From positions 61,519,869-61,583,868 of the forward strand of contig NC_046683.1 in NCBI RefSeq assembly GCF_009870125.1: 64,000 nucleotides of DNA. The letters run 5' to 3'. The notes under the pieces are model-generated. The model saw only the letters and a list, made by a program, of their open reading frames with translations, was not told the DNA's origin and ran no database searches. The DNA is from Drosophila pseudoobscura (lineage: Eukaryota; Arthropoda; Insecta; Diptera; Drosophilidae). Shown in pieces: positions 32,857 through 44,557 of the stretch; position 1 is the first letter of the stretch, and each line of letters begins with the position of its first letter. The position numbers and the translations under genes were made by a program.

Positions 32857-33076
32857 ATCCCAACGAGAGTTACCTTTTAAATCTTTTAAGTTTCTCATTC
32901 CCGAGAAGAAGTTCTCGATGCGGTCTCTCAACTTTAATGGAGGGAGGGCATTGTCCCCTCCCAATGTCCTCCGATCCCAATGAGAGTTACTTTTTAAATC
33001 TTTTAAGTTTCTCATTCCCGAGAAGAAGTTCTCGATGCGGCCTCTCAACTTTAATGGAGGGAGGGCATTGTCCCCT
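32857..33076. repeat. 117-bp tandem duplication
   Basis: Copies at 32857-32973 and 32974-33076 (the second cut short at 103 nt) differ at about three positions. Period 117 is a multiple of three and the minus strand stays open through both, with the phrase RIENFFSGMRNLKDLK repeated. Each copy contains a 6-bp hairpin, CGAGAA-GAAG-TTCTCG. The unit may derive from a coding sequence or from a dispersed repeat. Confidence 0.85.
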
Positions 33077-33347
33077 TAAATATCACCTCGAGGTAGACCG
33101 TGAAATAAAGAAGCAAAGCCATGCATTCTACAGAAGGAGATCTCAACATTTCTGGGGAGCAACAGTGCCCCCTTACAGGCTTTCATTAAAAGTCTAAACA
33201 AAAGATCCGGTGCACGAGATCAATTTATGGTCGAAGTGCATTCAGGCCTTGCAATTACTATAATAATAATAATAATCTTACACTTGTGGTATTGAGGCTT
33301 TATATCTCATTGTCGAGCACTCTCGACTGTGGCGTTCTTAAATCTTG

Positions 33348-33353
33348 TTTATT
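33348..33353 (-). terminator. Cpr76Bd poly(A) signal
   Basis: AATAAA on the minus strand, 429 nt beyond the stop codon. Confidence 0.5.
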
Positions 33354-33781
33354 TGAAGTCAACATTTTACAATATATATCAATATACAATCAATCCGTTT
33401 AGGTATGTACAAATAGTTAGGCATAAGAAACGCGCATTTAGGGTTGAGAGAGCAGCGCAAGCAGTTCAGTAAAATACGAAACGCCTATCACATGAGCACA
33501 GGGATCAGTAGTTAGGTATCTTTAGACGGGAGCGAGTGGATAGGTATACACATATAGAGAGAATGGCAAGAATGGCGGGCCGTGTGACATCGTGGTTGTG
33601 GTGTATCGTTATCGTTGTGGAGTTTTACATAAATACGTTTAATGTTTAATGAGAAGAAGATTGGATTTGAGGCTATTTACAGTTGCTGAACGAACAAAAC
33701 AATTTTGTAACTGTTAGAGCTATGGACGATAGAGATATTGGGGTTATACCAGCGATATTCGGAAATGGGGGAGAGCTCACC

Positions 33782-36700
33782 TCACGACTTGGCTGCCGTC
33801 TGACGCTTGGCCACAATTTTGCCCTGATCGCGACTGTTGATGACCTCGGCGTGGAAGCCCGTTTCCCAGTCGGCATAGTACTTGACTGTGCGCACATTGC
33901 CATCGGGCTCCACCAAGGAGTACTCTCCCTTGACCACATCTCCATCCCGTTCCTCGCGCTGATGCTTGTTGTCGCCCGTATGCGGATCATTTACGGCATA
34001 CTCAAAGGCATAGCGAGGATGGGCATCCTGGAATGGGGGAAAATAGGAGATTGTCTTCGGTGAGGCACCTTCACCATGGGAGGGAGTTCACGTCACTTAC
34101 AAAGTGTTCTAGATGCTTCTCTGGCACCACCTTGAGCAGGGCTGGCTGGGCCACGGGCGCCGACTTCAGGTAGGCGGTAGCCGGCAGTGGGGCATGAGCA
34201 CTTAACGCCGGCACACTCGGAGCATAACGATAGAAACCGGCGCCCAAAGGTCCAATTCCTCCCACACCATGGTCATAGCCACTCAGCGAGGCGTCCAAAT
34301 GTGAGGATGTGATTGGAGCGTATGACAGTCCTCCATGAGCCAAGCCACCTAGACCTAGACCTAGGCCGCCATGGGACAGACTACCATGAGTGCCATGCGT
34401 GAGAAGTCCCTGATAGTTTAGGGCCGGAGAGACGCCTCCGTGACCCAAGGAGATGGCTCCATAGTAGCTGCCATCGTGATCCGAGCCAAGGCCCAATTTA
34501 CCTGGAAAGGAGTATTAATTATGTTTATGTTTATGAGGCGTCTTTCCATCCGATCGATCCACTTACCTGCACTTATGCCGTAGGCTGTGCTGCTGGCCAG
34601 CTTTCCTCCCAGAGCGTAGGCCGGACCAGAGGTTAGCTTGGTCAACGGAGCACCCAGAAGAGCAGCTCCTGCGGGCTTGGACACATATTGAGTGGACACA
34701 GCGCCATGTCCGCTAGCAGAGTAGCCAAGACCCAATCCCAGGCCATGGGAAGAGGAAGAGCCAACCTTGACCAGTGCCGGACCCGCGGAGATGTGGCTAA
34801 CATCCGACACGCCATACGTGGCTATCTTTGCTATGGCAGGAGCAGCCGAGATGCTGCCAATGACGGGCTTGGACACGTACTGATGGGAGACGGAACCTCC
34901 ATAACCGCTTCCTCCATGACCTCCATAGCCAGTGGCCACTTTCGTTAGGACAGGAGCAGCGGAATAAGTCGATATGGCGGGGGCTCCGTAAGATGCCACC
35001 TTTGCTATGGCAGGACCTGCTGAGATGGTTGCCAGTGCGGGCTTGGACACATACTGATGAGAGACTGCTCCTCCTGAGCCGCTTCCTCCATAGCTTCCAT
35101 AGCCTCCATAGCCAGACGACACTTTGGTTACGACCGGACCTGAAGAATAGCTGGAAACTGCTGGCAGGGAGATGGCCGGAGCAGCTGGCAGATAAGTCTT
35201 GGACACTGCTGGCAGGGAGATGGCCGGAGCAGCTGGCAAATAAGTCTTCGACAATGCCGGAGCATAGCTGGAAATCTTGGTGACAGCCGGGCCATATGAG
35301 ATGCCACCGTGCCCGCTGCTGCCGTAGCTGGTGGCAATCTTGGTGAGGCTGGGAGCCGAGGAGTACGTGGAAATGGTAGGAGCAGCGTAGGATGCTACCT
35401 TGGCTATGGCAGGCCCAGAGGAATAGGTTGCCACTGCTGGCTTGGACACATACTGATGGGATACGGCCCCAGCTGAACCGCTTCCTCCGTAGCTCCCATA
35501 GCCTGCTCCCCCATAGCCAGTGGACACTTTAGTTACAACGGGAGCAGCAGCATAGGTGGCAACGGCTGGAGCTGCATAGGTAGCCACTTTGGCTATGGCA
35601 GGAGCTGAGGAGTAGGTGGCCACTGCTGGTTTTGACACGTACTGATGGGAAACAGCACCGGATGCAGATCCTCCATAGCTGCCCACGATCTTTGTGACGG
35701 CCGGAGCCGGGGAGTAGGTGGCAATGGCTGGAGCAGCATAGGTAGCCACTTTGGAGATGGCAGGACCAGCGACAATCGCTGGCTTTGACACGTACTGATG
35801 GGAGACAGCACCGGATGCAGATCCTCCATAGCTGCCTACGATCTTTGTGACGGCCGGAGCCGAGGAATAGGTGGCAATGGCTGGAGCCGCTGCCGGATAG
35901 GCAGCGACAATGGGTTTCGAAATGTACTGATGGGAAACATCCGCTGCCTGGCTGTAGGTTGCTACTTTGGCATGGGCGGGGCCTGAGGAATAGGTTGCAA
36001 TAGAAGGAGCGGCATATGTCGCCACCTTTGCGATGGCAGGAGCTGCGGAGTATGTGGCTATGGCAGGAGCAGCGTAGGATGCTACTTTGGCTATGGCAGG
36101 ACCAGAGGAGTATGTGGCCACTGCCGGCTTGGAGACATACTGGTGGGAAACGGCTCCCGAGCCGCTCCCTCCATAGCTTCCGCCGTGGCTGCCATACCCA
36201 GTGGTCACTTTGGTTACGACCGGACCTGAGGAGTAGGCGGAAACAGCCGGAGCAGCGTAGGCCACCTTGGAAATGGCAGGAGCTGAGGAGTAGGACAGGG
36301 CTGGAGCTGCATAGGTGGCTACCTTGGCAATGGCAGGACCAGAGGAGTATGTGGCCACAGCCGGCTTGGACACATACTGATGTGAAACGGCTCCTCCTGA
36401 ACCGCTTCCTCCGTAGCTGGTCGATAGCTTGGTTATGGCGGGGGCAGACGCATAGGTGGCAACCGCTGGAGCAGCATAAGTCGCCACCTTCGCAATAGCA
36501 GGAGCGGCCGAATAAGTAGCCACCGCTGGCTTGGACACATACTGATGGGAGACGGCTCCGCCGTGGCCAGTGCTGCCATAGTTAGTGGCAATCTTGGAGA
36601 GACTGGGAGCCGCAGAGTATGTAGAAATGGACGGGGAGGCGTAGGCAACGGCAGGAGCTGCAGCATATTGATGGGAAACCACGCCGGAACCACTTCCTCC

Positions 36701-38591
36701 GTAGCTGGTCGAGAGCTTGGTGATAGCGGGACCCGAGGAGTACGTGGATAGTGCTGGAGCAGCATAGGTCGCCACCTTGGCTATGGCAGGAGCTGAGGAG
36801 TAGGTGGCCACTGCTGGCTTTGACACGTACTGATGGGAAACAGCACCGGATGCAGATCCTCCATAGCTTCCGACGATCTTTGTGACGGACGGAGCCGGGG
36901 AATAGGTGGCAATGGCTGGAGCCGCTGCCGGATAGGCGGCAATGATGGGCTTGGATATGAACTGGTGGGAAACATCCGCCGCCTGGCTGTACTTTGTGAG
37001 GGCTGGAGCATAGCTGGCGGAGTAGCCCGTGCCATGGGAGGATAGCAGGGACGAGGTGGTGGCCAGCTTAACAGCCGGGGCGACGTAGGCAGAGACCTTG
37101 GCTATTGCCGGTGCCGCGTAGGAGACGGAGGGCGAGTATGTTGCAATCTTGGAAAGGCCGGGCGAGAGCTGGCCGTAGCTGTAGCCGGGCGAGCTGTAGG
37201 TCTCAACTTTGGAGTATCCCGGACTGGCCTTGGAATAGGTGTATCCGGGTGAGCTGTAGGTCTCCACCTTGGTAGTCACCGGCGGTGCATAGTAGGGCAC
37301 GCTAGACGGGGCCGGAGCCGGGGCCGGGAACGAGTAAGTGGCCACCTTCGAGATGCCGGGCGTCGCCGAGCTGTAGCTGTATCCGGGCGAGGTGTACGTG
37401 GCTACCTTGCTCAGGCTGGGAGATGGGGGCAGGTAACCATTGTCCAGCCTTGGGGCCGACAGCAGTGTCTTGGTGAGAGCTGGAGAGACCAGGTTCTTGA
37501 TCTCGATGCCCGACGGCACCACAGTCGCATACTTGGCAGCCGGTGACTTCTCTGCATAGGTGATACCTGCTCCTGCGTACTCCGCCGATGGCGAGAACAG
37601 TGATTTCTGCACCGGAGCTATGTACTTGTCAATCTGGGTGAGGCCACCATGCGACAGGCCCTCAAGTCCCGCGCTGGATTCGTAGGAGGACCCTGAGCTC
37701 CCGATCGCCGTGTGCAGGAGCTTTCCGTTCTCGGAGTACGAGGAAATCGCCGGCGACTGGCTGTACTTGGTCACGCCCGGCGATATGGAGAACTTCACCT
37801 CGGCTGGGGGTGGATATGCATAGCCGGTGGTGGCCGCATGCACACAGGGCGGCAGCGGTGGTGCCAGTGTGGGCGAGGGTAGGGCTGAGGGATCGGCCAG
37901 CACGGAGCCGAGTAAGCCCAGCAGGGCTATCAGATGGAACTGAAACGCGAGGGAAAGAAAGTGGGTAGAAGAAAGTTAGAATAGTCTATGGATTCGGCTG
38001 CGTTCAGGTGATCTTCATACAAAATACTTTTAAAAATCCTTCAAGGGCTTTCAACAACCACTATATCTTTAAAATGAAAGCTTACTCTTTATCAGAATAT
38101 TCGAAAGTTACAAAATAGTACAACAATAGTCGTAAAATAGTAAATAAAATCCTACAACAAAAATAAACATATTTTTAAGGATCTGAGCAAAGACTTTTTA
38201 GTGTCTTGAAGATGTACCCTCTGCATATCCTTAATTTGGAAATTCACAGTTAACTATTAAATGTCGATTTATTTATGAGGAATATTTAAAAAAAATCAGT
38301 TAAAGTTTCAGATCCCAAACTCTTAAAAAAAACTTCGAACATAAATTCTTTGTATTTTTTAAAAATGGCAGTAAATTGTAATGTATGAATATTTTTTTGC
38401 TATTGAATCTGGTGAAAATAAAACACAATTTGCATTCAAAGTTTCAAAAAAATATAATCACATATTTTTTTTTGACTTCACTTTGATTTGAGTTCCCCGT
38501 TTTTCATTCCAGCACAAATCTGCATCAATTATCCTTTTGATATATGTATGTTCATATTTTTGGTACGATTTCTTCAAGGACCCACCTTCAT
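33782..38591 (-). CDS. Cpr76Bd: Cpr76Bd, giant repeat-rich RR-2 cuticle protein
   Basis: Four coding exons: 38586-38591 (only ATG AAG), 34567-37939, 34101-34501 and 33782-34027. They total 4026 nt, or 1341 residues. Joining the two-codon first exon to the next gives [20 protein letters not shown], a clean signal peptide, typical of insect cuticle genes. The large exon encodes an Ala/Ser/Tyr/Pro-rich repeat array in which (A/D)VSHQ(Y/F)(V/I)SKP recurs twelve times plus one STQ variant, spaced by KVATYAAPA and SYGGSGSG phrases. The last 81 residues carry the Rebers-Riddiford RR-2 chitin-binding domain: [53 protein letters not shown]. The protein is secreted into chitinous cuticle. The D. melanogaster protein is, as I recall, about 1230 residues, so the array here is somewhat longer. 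A single RR-2 domain at the far C-terminus behind such an array is a feature of this orthologue group. Confidence 0.92.
34671..36976 (-). repeat. Coding repeat array in Cpr76Bd
   Basis: Thirteen copies of a [15 protein letters not shown] module of uneven length. A larger block is duplicated: 36860-36993 and 35824-35957 match closely over 134 nt, 1036 nt apart, so module pairs were copied together. A 48-nt direct repeat ([16 protein letters not shown] twice) lies near 35140-35250. Confidence 0.85.
37940..38585 (-). other. Cpr76Bd intron 1
   Basis: A 646-nt intron between the two-codon first coding exon and the signal-peptide exon. Donor GTGGGT at 38585, acceptor TTTCAG at 37940. AT-rich, no other feature. 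Confidence 0.75.
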
Positions 38592-38942
38592 ATTTCCACT
38601 AAAAAAATTCGTTGGCTCTGGATTAATGAAGAAACTTTATGGATCCTTTCTGTCAATGACACAACATTTGCACTTTTCCAAAAAAAGAATTCACAAGCTT
38701 GCTCCAAGGATCAAGCTATCCTTTGTCAGGTGGAGAGGTACTGCCTTGCGGAGCAGACACACACACGGGGATGAACGACTCAATTGAATCGAACAGACGC
38801 CACGGACTCGATATAGACCCGCAACACGAAACGGACTGATACGCAACGGAACGGAACGGAACGCTCGGTACGCTTCGGGGATGTAGAGCAAGGCAGCGCG
38901 GCCGACTGGACTGGACTGTTGGCCAGCCCGGCCCTATAATCG

Positions 38943-38950
38943 CTTATATA
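38943..38950 (-). promoter_or_regulatory. Cpr76Bd TATA box
   Basis: TATATAAG on the minus strand. Transcription is expected about 30 nt downstream, near 38912-38918, giving a 5'UTR of about 320 nt before the ATG at 38591. Confidence 0.6.
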
Positions 38951-38959
38951 CGTTCGGTC

Positions 38960-39826
38960 AGTTGGCCAACACTCGCACAGAAAAGCTCGCACGCATGCGC
39001 GGCAGCCACGCACCAGTTTGGCGACAAAGCGAAAAAAAAACACACTATATTTATAGCAGAAAACAAAAAAAAAAATGGATCTAGCTGCAAGGAATGAGTC
39101 GAATCGGATCGTATCGGATTGGATCGGGCCAGGCCAGACCAAGTCGGGTGCGCTGCGACTTTGGCGCGTGCAGATGAAGAATTGATGACTGCAGCTCCGA
39201 CTCCAGCTCTCGTTTGGTGGCAGCTTTGTCTCGGGGTTCTCTCGCGAACTGAAAACTGAAAATTGCAACCTGCAACCTGCCTGGCCAATTGTTGGGCTCG
39301 GCCCCACCTTCGCTCGGTCGCACAGCACAGCACAGCACAGCAGAGCACAGCACAGCCTCACACAAAGTTGGTAACGTTTTATTAGATCATACTCTCGTCA
39401 AACGCCTCGGCTCAAACAAATAAAAAAAACCACACACACACACACACAGCCGCTTAGAAATCGCGCGTAGTGCATTGTTGGCCAAGCCGCCTTTTTATTT
39501 TGCTGCCTCAATTTTTTGATTTTTTAGATTTTTTGCTTCATTTTTGTTTGCATACTCGTATGCTTTTAAAGCGACTTAATTTGATTTAGATTTTAATCGC
39601 GGCCATTGCGTGTAGCTCTGGAAAAAAATAAATGCATACGCAATTTGCTAGACCCCCCCAGCCCAGCCCAGCCAACTGAAAATCGCCAGCCACAAAAATG
39701 CACAGCACACAACACACAAAAATAGAGAGCAGCGAATATCTGAGAAATAAAACAAGAATTGTGGTATTAATGTCGCTATCAATAAATTTTCTTGGCTTGT
39801 GGAGTGGTGGAGTGCAATCATGCGTG

Positions 39827-39868
<42 letters not shown>

Positions 39869-42400
39869 AGAGTGTGCCTTGGGCCTTGGTTGTGCATTAG
39901 TTGTGTCGGCTCTAAGGCGCATTGCCACATAATACATGATACAATATATAACTAATAGAATAGCTGGGAGATATGGCCAAAGTGTTGACTTGTCGGCAAT
40001 TAGGGTCACTATGCCCCCAGTGTCACCTTTTGCGAGGGTGTGTGTGACTTAATGGTTGGTATCTGCTCACTGGACATTTCGATCTTGAAGAGTATTAATG
40101 GGCAAAGAATTGTTGCAGTGTCTCATGGGAAGCAAATGTATATACTATATGCTGTTCATAGAGCACATAGACTAGGATCTAGGATTGCCTAAGGCCATTG
40201 AAGCAATTTAAATCCAAAGATTGCAGATTTCTTCTTCATCCTGCCATCTTATATAACTGCGCCACTTCTATCGCAGACTTTGCCTTCTGGCCAAGACATG
40301 CCTCGCCCACCAGCGATTAGACAGCATAAATTTCCCATGAGGTGCGGAAAATGCTTTTCCACTCATAAACATTGGCCGTAAGCTACCTAGAGTCATAATT
40401 TCAAGCTCCAGTTTCAGTTTCAGCACTCGATAATCCTGCAGCAGCGGCTACTGCCATGTGAATGCCCCGCTGGCAACACGCATACGCCATGTTGTGCACA
40501 CACACCCAGGCCCAGGCCCGGCCCAGCCCCAACGGCCTTTCTCAAAATATTGTACGACTATTTACGAGAATACACGCAATATTCGTAGCGTTATTTGCAC
40601 TCGAACTAAGCTAAACTAAACTGGTTTTAGTTTATTTATTTGTCCAGTCATGTAGAATTCTTAGTCCAGATTTGAGGCTCCAGATTCGAGAGCGAGAAAC
40701 ATAAAATCAGCAATTTTATAAATATGTTTGGCAAATTTTGAAATGTTTACGCAGAGGCTATGTACAACACGATCTGGTGTTGGCTTTTCGGGCCCATTTG
40801 CGATATTGAATGAACGACAAACCATCTAGATATAGGATTCGCTGATGGTGATATACTCGTATAAAGTTATATGTAAATGATCCGGCACGGCTCCGAGTCT
40901 GAGTCCGAGTCCGGCTCGGGCTCGGGCGAAAATCAAGATTTTTCAATTAAAAAACCGAAAGGAAAGTGAGGGAGCAGAGGAGGTGTGTCGGGGCGATGCT
41001 TGGGCGATGGATTTCGTCATGATGTTAAGTAGGCATGGTCGTGAGCCAGCGCCATGGCCAGATGTAGCTGTAGCTGTAGCTGTAGATCTGAGCCTCTATA
41101 AGATCTCCGGCTCTGGTTCCACCAAAAACTCTTACGCAACCCCAGTGCAGTGCAGTGGAAGTTGCAGTTGCAGTGGCCGATCTGTGCGGTGCGTGTGTGT
41201 GACAAATGCGTGGCCTAAACTAAAGTAAACTCGTCCAGCAATGCCTCTGAAGTAGGTTAAAATCGGCGCAGCTGACTGGTCACTCGATTTTCGGCTGTGT
41301 GCCTTTGCATTTGCAAATGTTGAAAAATTAAAATTCAATCAAATTGCGAAAACTGTTGCGAGCAAGAGGCTAAAAAGAAACAGCATACAAGAAAGAAAAA
41401 AGGAAAAGAAAAGCTGGGGCCGACAGCCCGAAACATGTTTCATGTTCAATTAACAGCTGCGGCAGTTCACTGGAAAAAGTATGGAAAATCTTTGGGGGCT
41501 CATGAAGGAGGAGAACTCAATGTCTCCTTTCACTCTCACTCACATTTTCCGATGCTCCGATACCAATCGCCGCATGCAACCACTGTCCGGCGGACTTAAT
41601 TGCTTCGCAAGGTTTATCTAGTGGCACTAGCTCTCGATCTGGATCGGCATTCTTTTCCAATTGCACTTTGGAGGCGATTGCGTGTCTTGCTTTTGGTTTT
41701 GGTTTTCGCTTCGTGTTTCTTCTATTTTTTTTACGATTTTTCATTTAATTTTCTGTTGCGTCTGGGCTTCTAATTGAAACGTCAACGCGTGTGCTGCTCA
41801 ATCAATTTTCCAGCCAACCGTTTATGGCCGGATTTATTTTGGATAAAGCTTCGCCTAGATTTCACATCTGACTATATGGCCAGGAGTCGCTTGGGTTTCG
41901 TTCGGGTATGTGTTTTTTTTTCTGGTGGTTTTTAATTGATTTACCCGGCATGCGGTGTCAGCCGCAAGTCAGGGACAATGTGGCAGCGATGGCAGCTTGA
42001 GAGGTGCCACCATACACATGTGGCAGACCTCAGACTCTGCAGACAGCTAATTAAATGCGGTCACAGCGATTGAGGGACGATGACAGCTAAGGTGGATACT
42101 ACCGATGGGAATTGGCCAAAGTGACAGGCTTAATAATTAAAAGGAACTTTGGTGTATGATCGGCCAGGTGTATGATTACCAGGATTTTTTAAATATTATT
42201 TATTATTTTACATAAATAGTAGTAAATTCGCTGCATTCTACTCGATCTGAAAATATTGTACGAGTACTCGTATATGCGAATAAGTACCGTTTTGTTTTTG
42301 GATCACTTTGAGTATTTGTATTCAAAATCCTTCACATCAAAAAATTGAGAAAAACTATTCAAATTTGTTTTTCTTTCATTCTCTAAAAAGTACAAGAAGG
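38960..42400. other. Intergenic, Cpr76Bd to Mic10-like
   Basis: No gene supported. Contains CACAG pentamers (39318-39355), a GTCT tetramer run (39829-39868) and a TATA-like CTCTATAAG near 41093. It probably holds cuticle-gene regulatory DNA. Confidence 0.5.
39829..39868. repeat. (GTCT)n microsatellite
   Basis: About nine TCTG units with one CCTG-type interruption near the right end. Confidence 0.9.
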
Positions 42401-42610
42401 ATGCCTTCTTCTATCTCGGATCGCCATGGTGATTTGCGTAATCATTGCCTTGCGGATGTCATTGTTAAGGCATCTGGCGGCATAGTGATTGGTGGCTTTG
42501 TCGCCCTGTTATTCTTACGTCGTCGTCGCTGGCCGGTCTGGATGGGAGCGGGATTCGGCCTTGGTCTAGCCTATCGAAACTGTGAGAGCGCCATGAAGGA
42601 CTTGAAGTGA
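42401..42610 (+). CDS. Mic10-like MICOS subunit, 69 aa, intronless
   Basis: An intact 70-codon frame starts MPSSISDRHGDLRNHCLADV and ends AMKDLK. It matches the Mic10/MINOS1 (DUF543) family: the CLADxxVK motif, a first glycine-rich membrane segment (ASGGIVIGGFVALLFL), a positively charged turn (RRRRWP) and a second segment with the GxGxGxG oligomerisation motif (GAGFGLGLAY), then RNCE. Mic10 inserts as a hairpin in the mitochondrial inner membrane and bends it at crista junctions. Both glycine motifs and the basic loop are kept, so the product looks functional. The frame stays open upstream to 42308, but the homologous part begins at 42401. D. melanogaster has several Mic10 paralogues. No intron is seen, so this may be a retrocopy with its own expression (testis is a common fate). 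It lies alone between cuticle genes. Confidence 0.82.
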   Translation: MPSSISDRHGDLRNHCLADVIVKASGGIVIGGFVALLFLRRRRWPVWMGAGFGLGLAYRNCESAMKDLK

Positions 42611-44450
42611 GGCAAACTCTACCAATTCCTTTAGTTTTTGCGACGTTGGTTGTGAGGGGACTTCGAAACGGTGCAAATTTTTGTTTATTTTTTTGTATTT
42701 CTGAATTTTAAAATTATAACGTTACTTTTAGTATAAAATAATTCCTTCATTAACTAAAAATACATTTATACCTTTTAATGGGAAGCCTCAAGGGAAAAGA
42801 GAAGAGAGATCCTCTCCATATCTTCAGATAGTGTTTAAATGGAATTTCCTTAGAACTCTTTAAGCCAACCTCGCAACACACTTTCAGTTAGATTCGAGTG
42901 TCATAAACATTTGTCATAATTAACACAGATTAGGCATTCGCTTCGTTCGGCATTCTCAATGGGTGCTCTGCTGTATTTGCTCCCACCTGCGGATTGCCAG
43001 ATAGTCGTAGCCGTAGTGGTAGTCGCGGCTAATCCAATTTAGCTAATCTCTGGCATAACTAGTTCGACCAGAGATCGAGTATTCTAATTACTGGGTACCT
43101 CGTACTTTTTTGTCAACGCAAGATTTTGTCTATTTTGCGTATGGCATTGACTTGGATTTTTGTAATTTTTGCTTGCAATTTCGTTGAATAAATTGAAGTC
43201 TTGGCCTGGCTTTGACATGGACTCTGACTGTCGAGTGCGTTTCAGGGAGCAAAGTGTCAAATGAAGAGGGAAAAAAAATTGATTGCTTATATGCAAATTG
43301 CTCCCACGTTGCCGTTCGTTGCATTCTAGGCGAACCAGTTTCTCAGTCTCCGACTGTGGATCCAATAAAAACCAAGTTGATTCCAAATTGATGCTCATAG
43401 ACGGCGATCAGAATTACTTTTGCGCATTTTATGGTCGCGTGAGAAATGTCTGAGAACCGCCTAGAGTGCAGAAAATTCTCAGATTGATTCTCATTCTCTC
43501 GCACTCGCATTCACTGAGTGCATCCAATGTGCAGAGGCGTTGGAAACGCTAACGCTCCCAATTAAATAATTTACAATCTTCTAGATTAGGCGCCGCCTCC
43601 GATAGCCGACATTGAACGTAGTTATGACTCACAGCTGCACTCATATCTGGTTGACTCTTGAGACTTGGATCCGGTTTGCGGCTTACCGCAGTAGTTGTAT
43701 CCGATCCAATCCGATCCGATCTGAGTGGCAGGCAGTGGAAAAGCTGCCCCGCTGACACGCACACCTTTTAAGGATCCCCGCGCAGAGAACGTTGGCCAAG
43801 AGCAATTAGCTGGCTAAACAAATGTGAGACAATTCTCCGAAATGACTCCATGGCACACAGGCATTGCATTGGCATAATGCGCTGTCAAATTGTATGCGTT
43901 TTATAGCTACAATACTGCACTCTTACAAGAGGTACCATGCATACCTGGGGAAAGCCACAGCTATTGTCAGTACATACTCGGATATCGATAGAGATTGCTT
44001 GATGTGCTTTAATTGTGTATACCATTTATTCTACTGCTTCCCAGCTAAGATAGAGTATTACCAACATCGTCTCTTTTCATTCGTGGACACTTTTGGGGCG
44101 TTTTTGAAGTTGCGTTGTCGACTTGCAATAATTAATGCGAATTGGTGTTAATTTATGGTTGTCGCTTTCGTTGTTGGATGGCGTTGCCGCCGCATGGCAT
44201 AATCAGAAAACTCAATTGGAGGTTGGGCCCACTGAGAGGGAGATCAGAAGTCAGAGATCGCTCGATTTGCTTGTTAGCAATTTCCTGTCAGCCCACGAAT
44301 TTCTTGGGTACTTGTATTGTTCAATATAATTGTTTGGCCTGGCCTAGCTTGGGCCTGACTTCTGCGATTTATGATGGAAAACCACCGACAAGTGCAGCTG
44401 CGGGAAGTCATGGATTTGATTTCCATTTCGGGGAGCGTTCGTTAAAGACA
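42611..44450. other. Intergenic, Mic10-like to Cpr76Bc
   Basis: No gene supported on either strand; short frames only. No AATAAA is obvious for the Mic10-like gene. Confidence 0.5.
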
Positions 44451-44456
44451 ACTTCA

Positions 44457-44462
44457 TTTATT
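44457..44462 (-). terminator. Cpr76Bc poly(A) signal
   Basis: AATAAA on the minus strand, about 96 nt past the stop codon. Confidence 0.7.
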
Positions 44463-44557
44463 TAAAACACAAAAACTAAACGTTAAAATAAATTAGGTCG
44501 AATAAAAAAAATAAATAGAGAAGGAAACACTACTACAGATCGCTGAGATATCCCGAC

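Noticed and set aside
36016-36498. 160-codon plus-strand frame across Cpr76Bd
   Set aside because: Complement of the repeat array; Trp/Arg/Leu-rich shadow.
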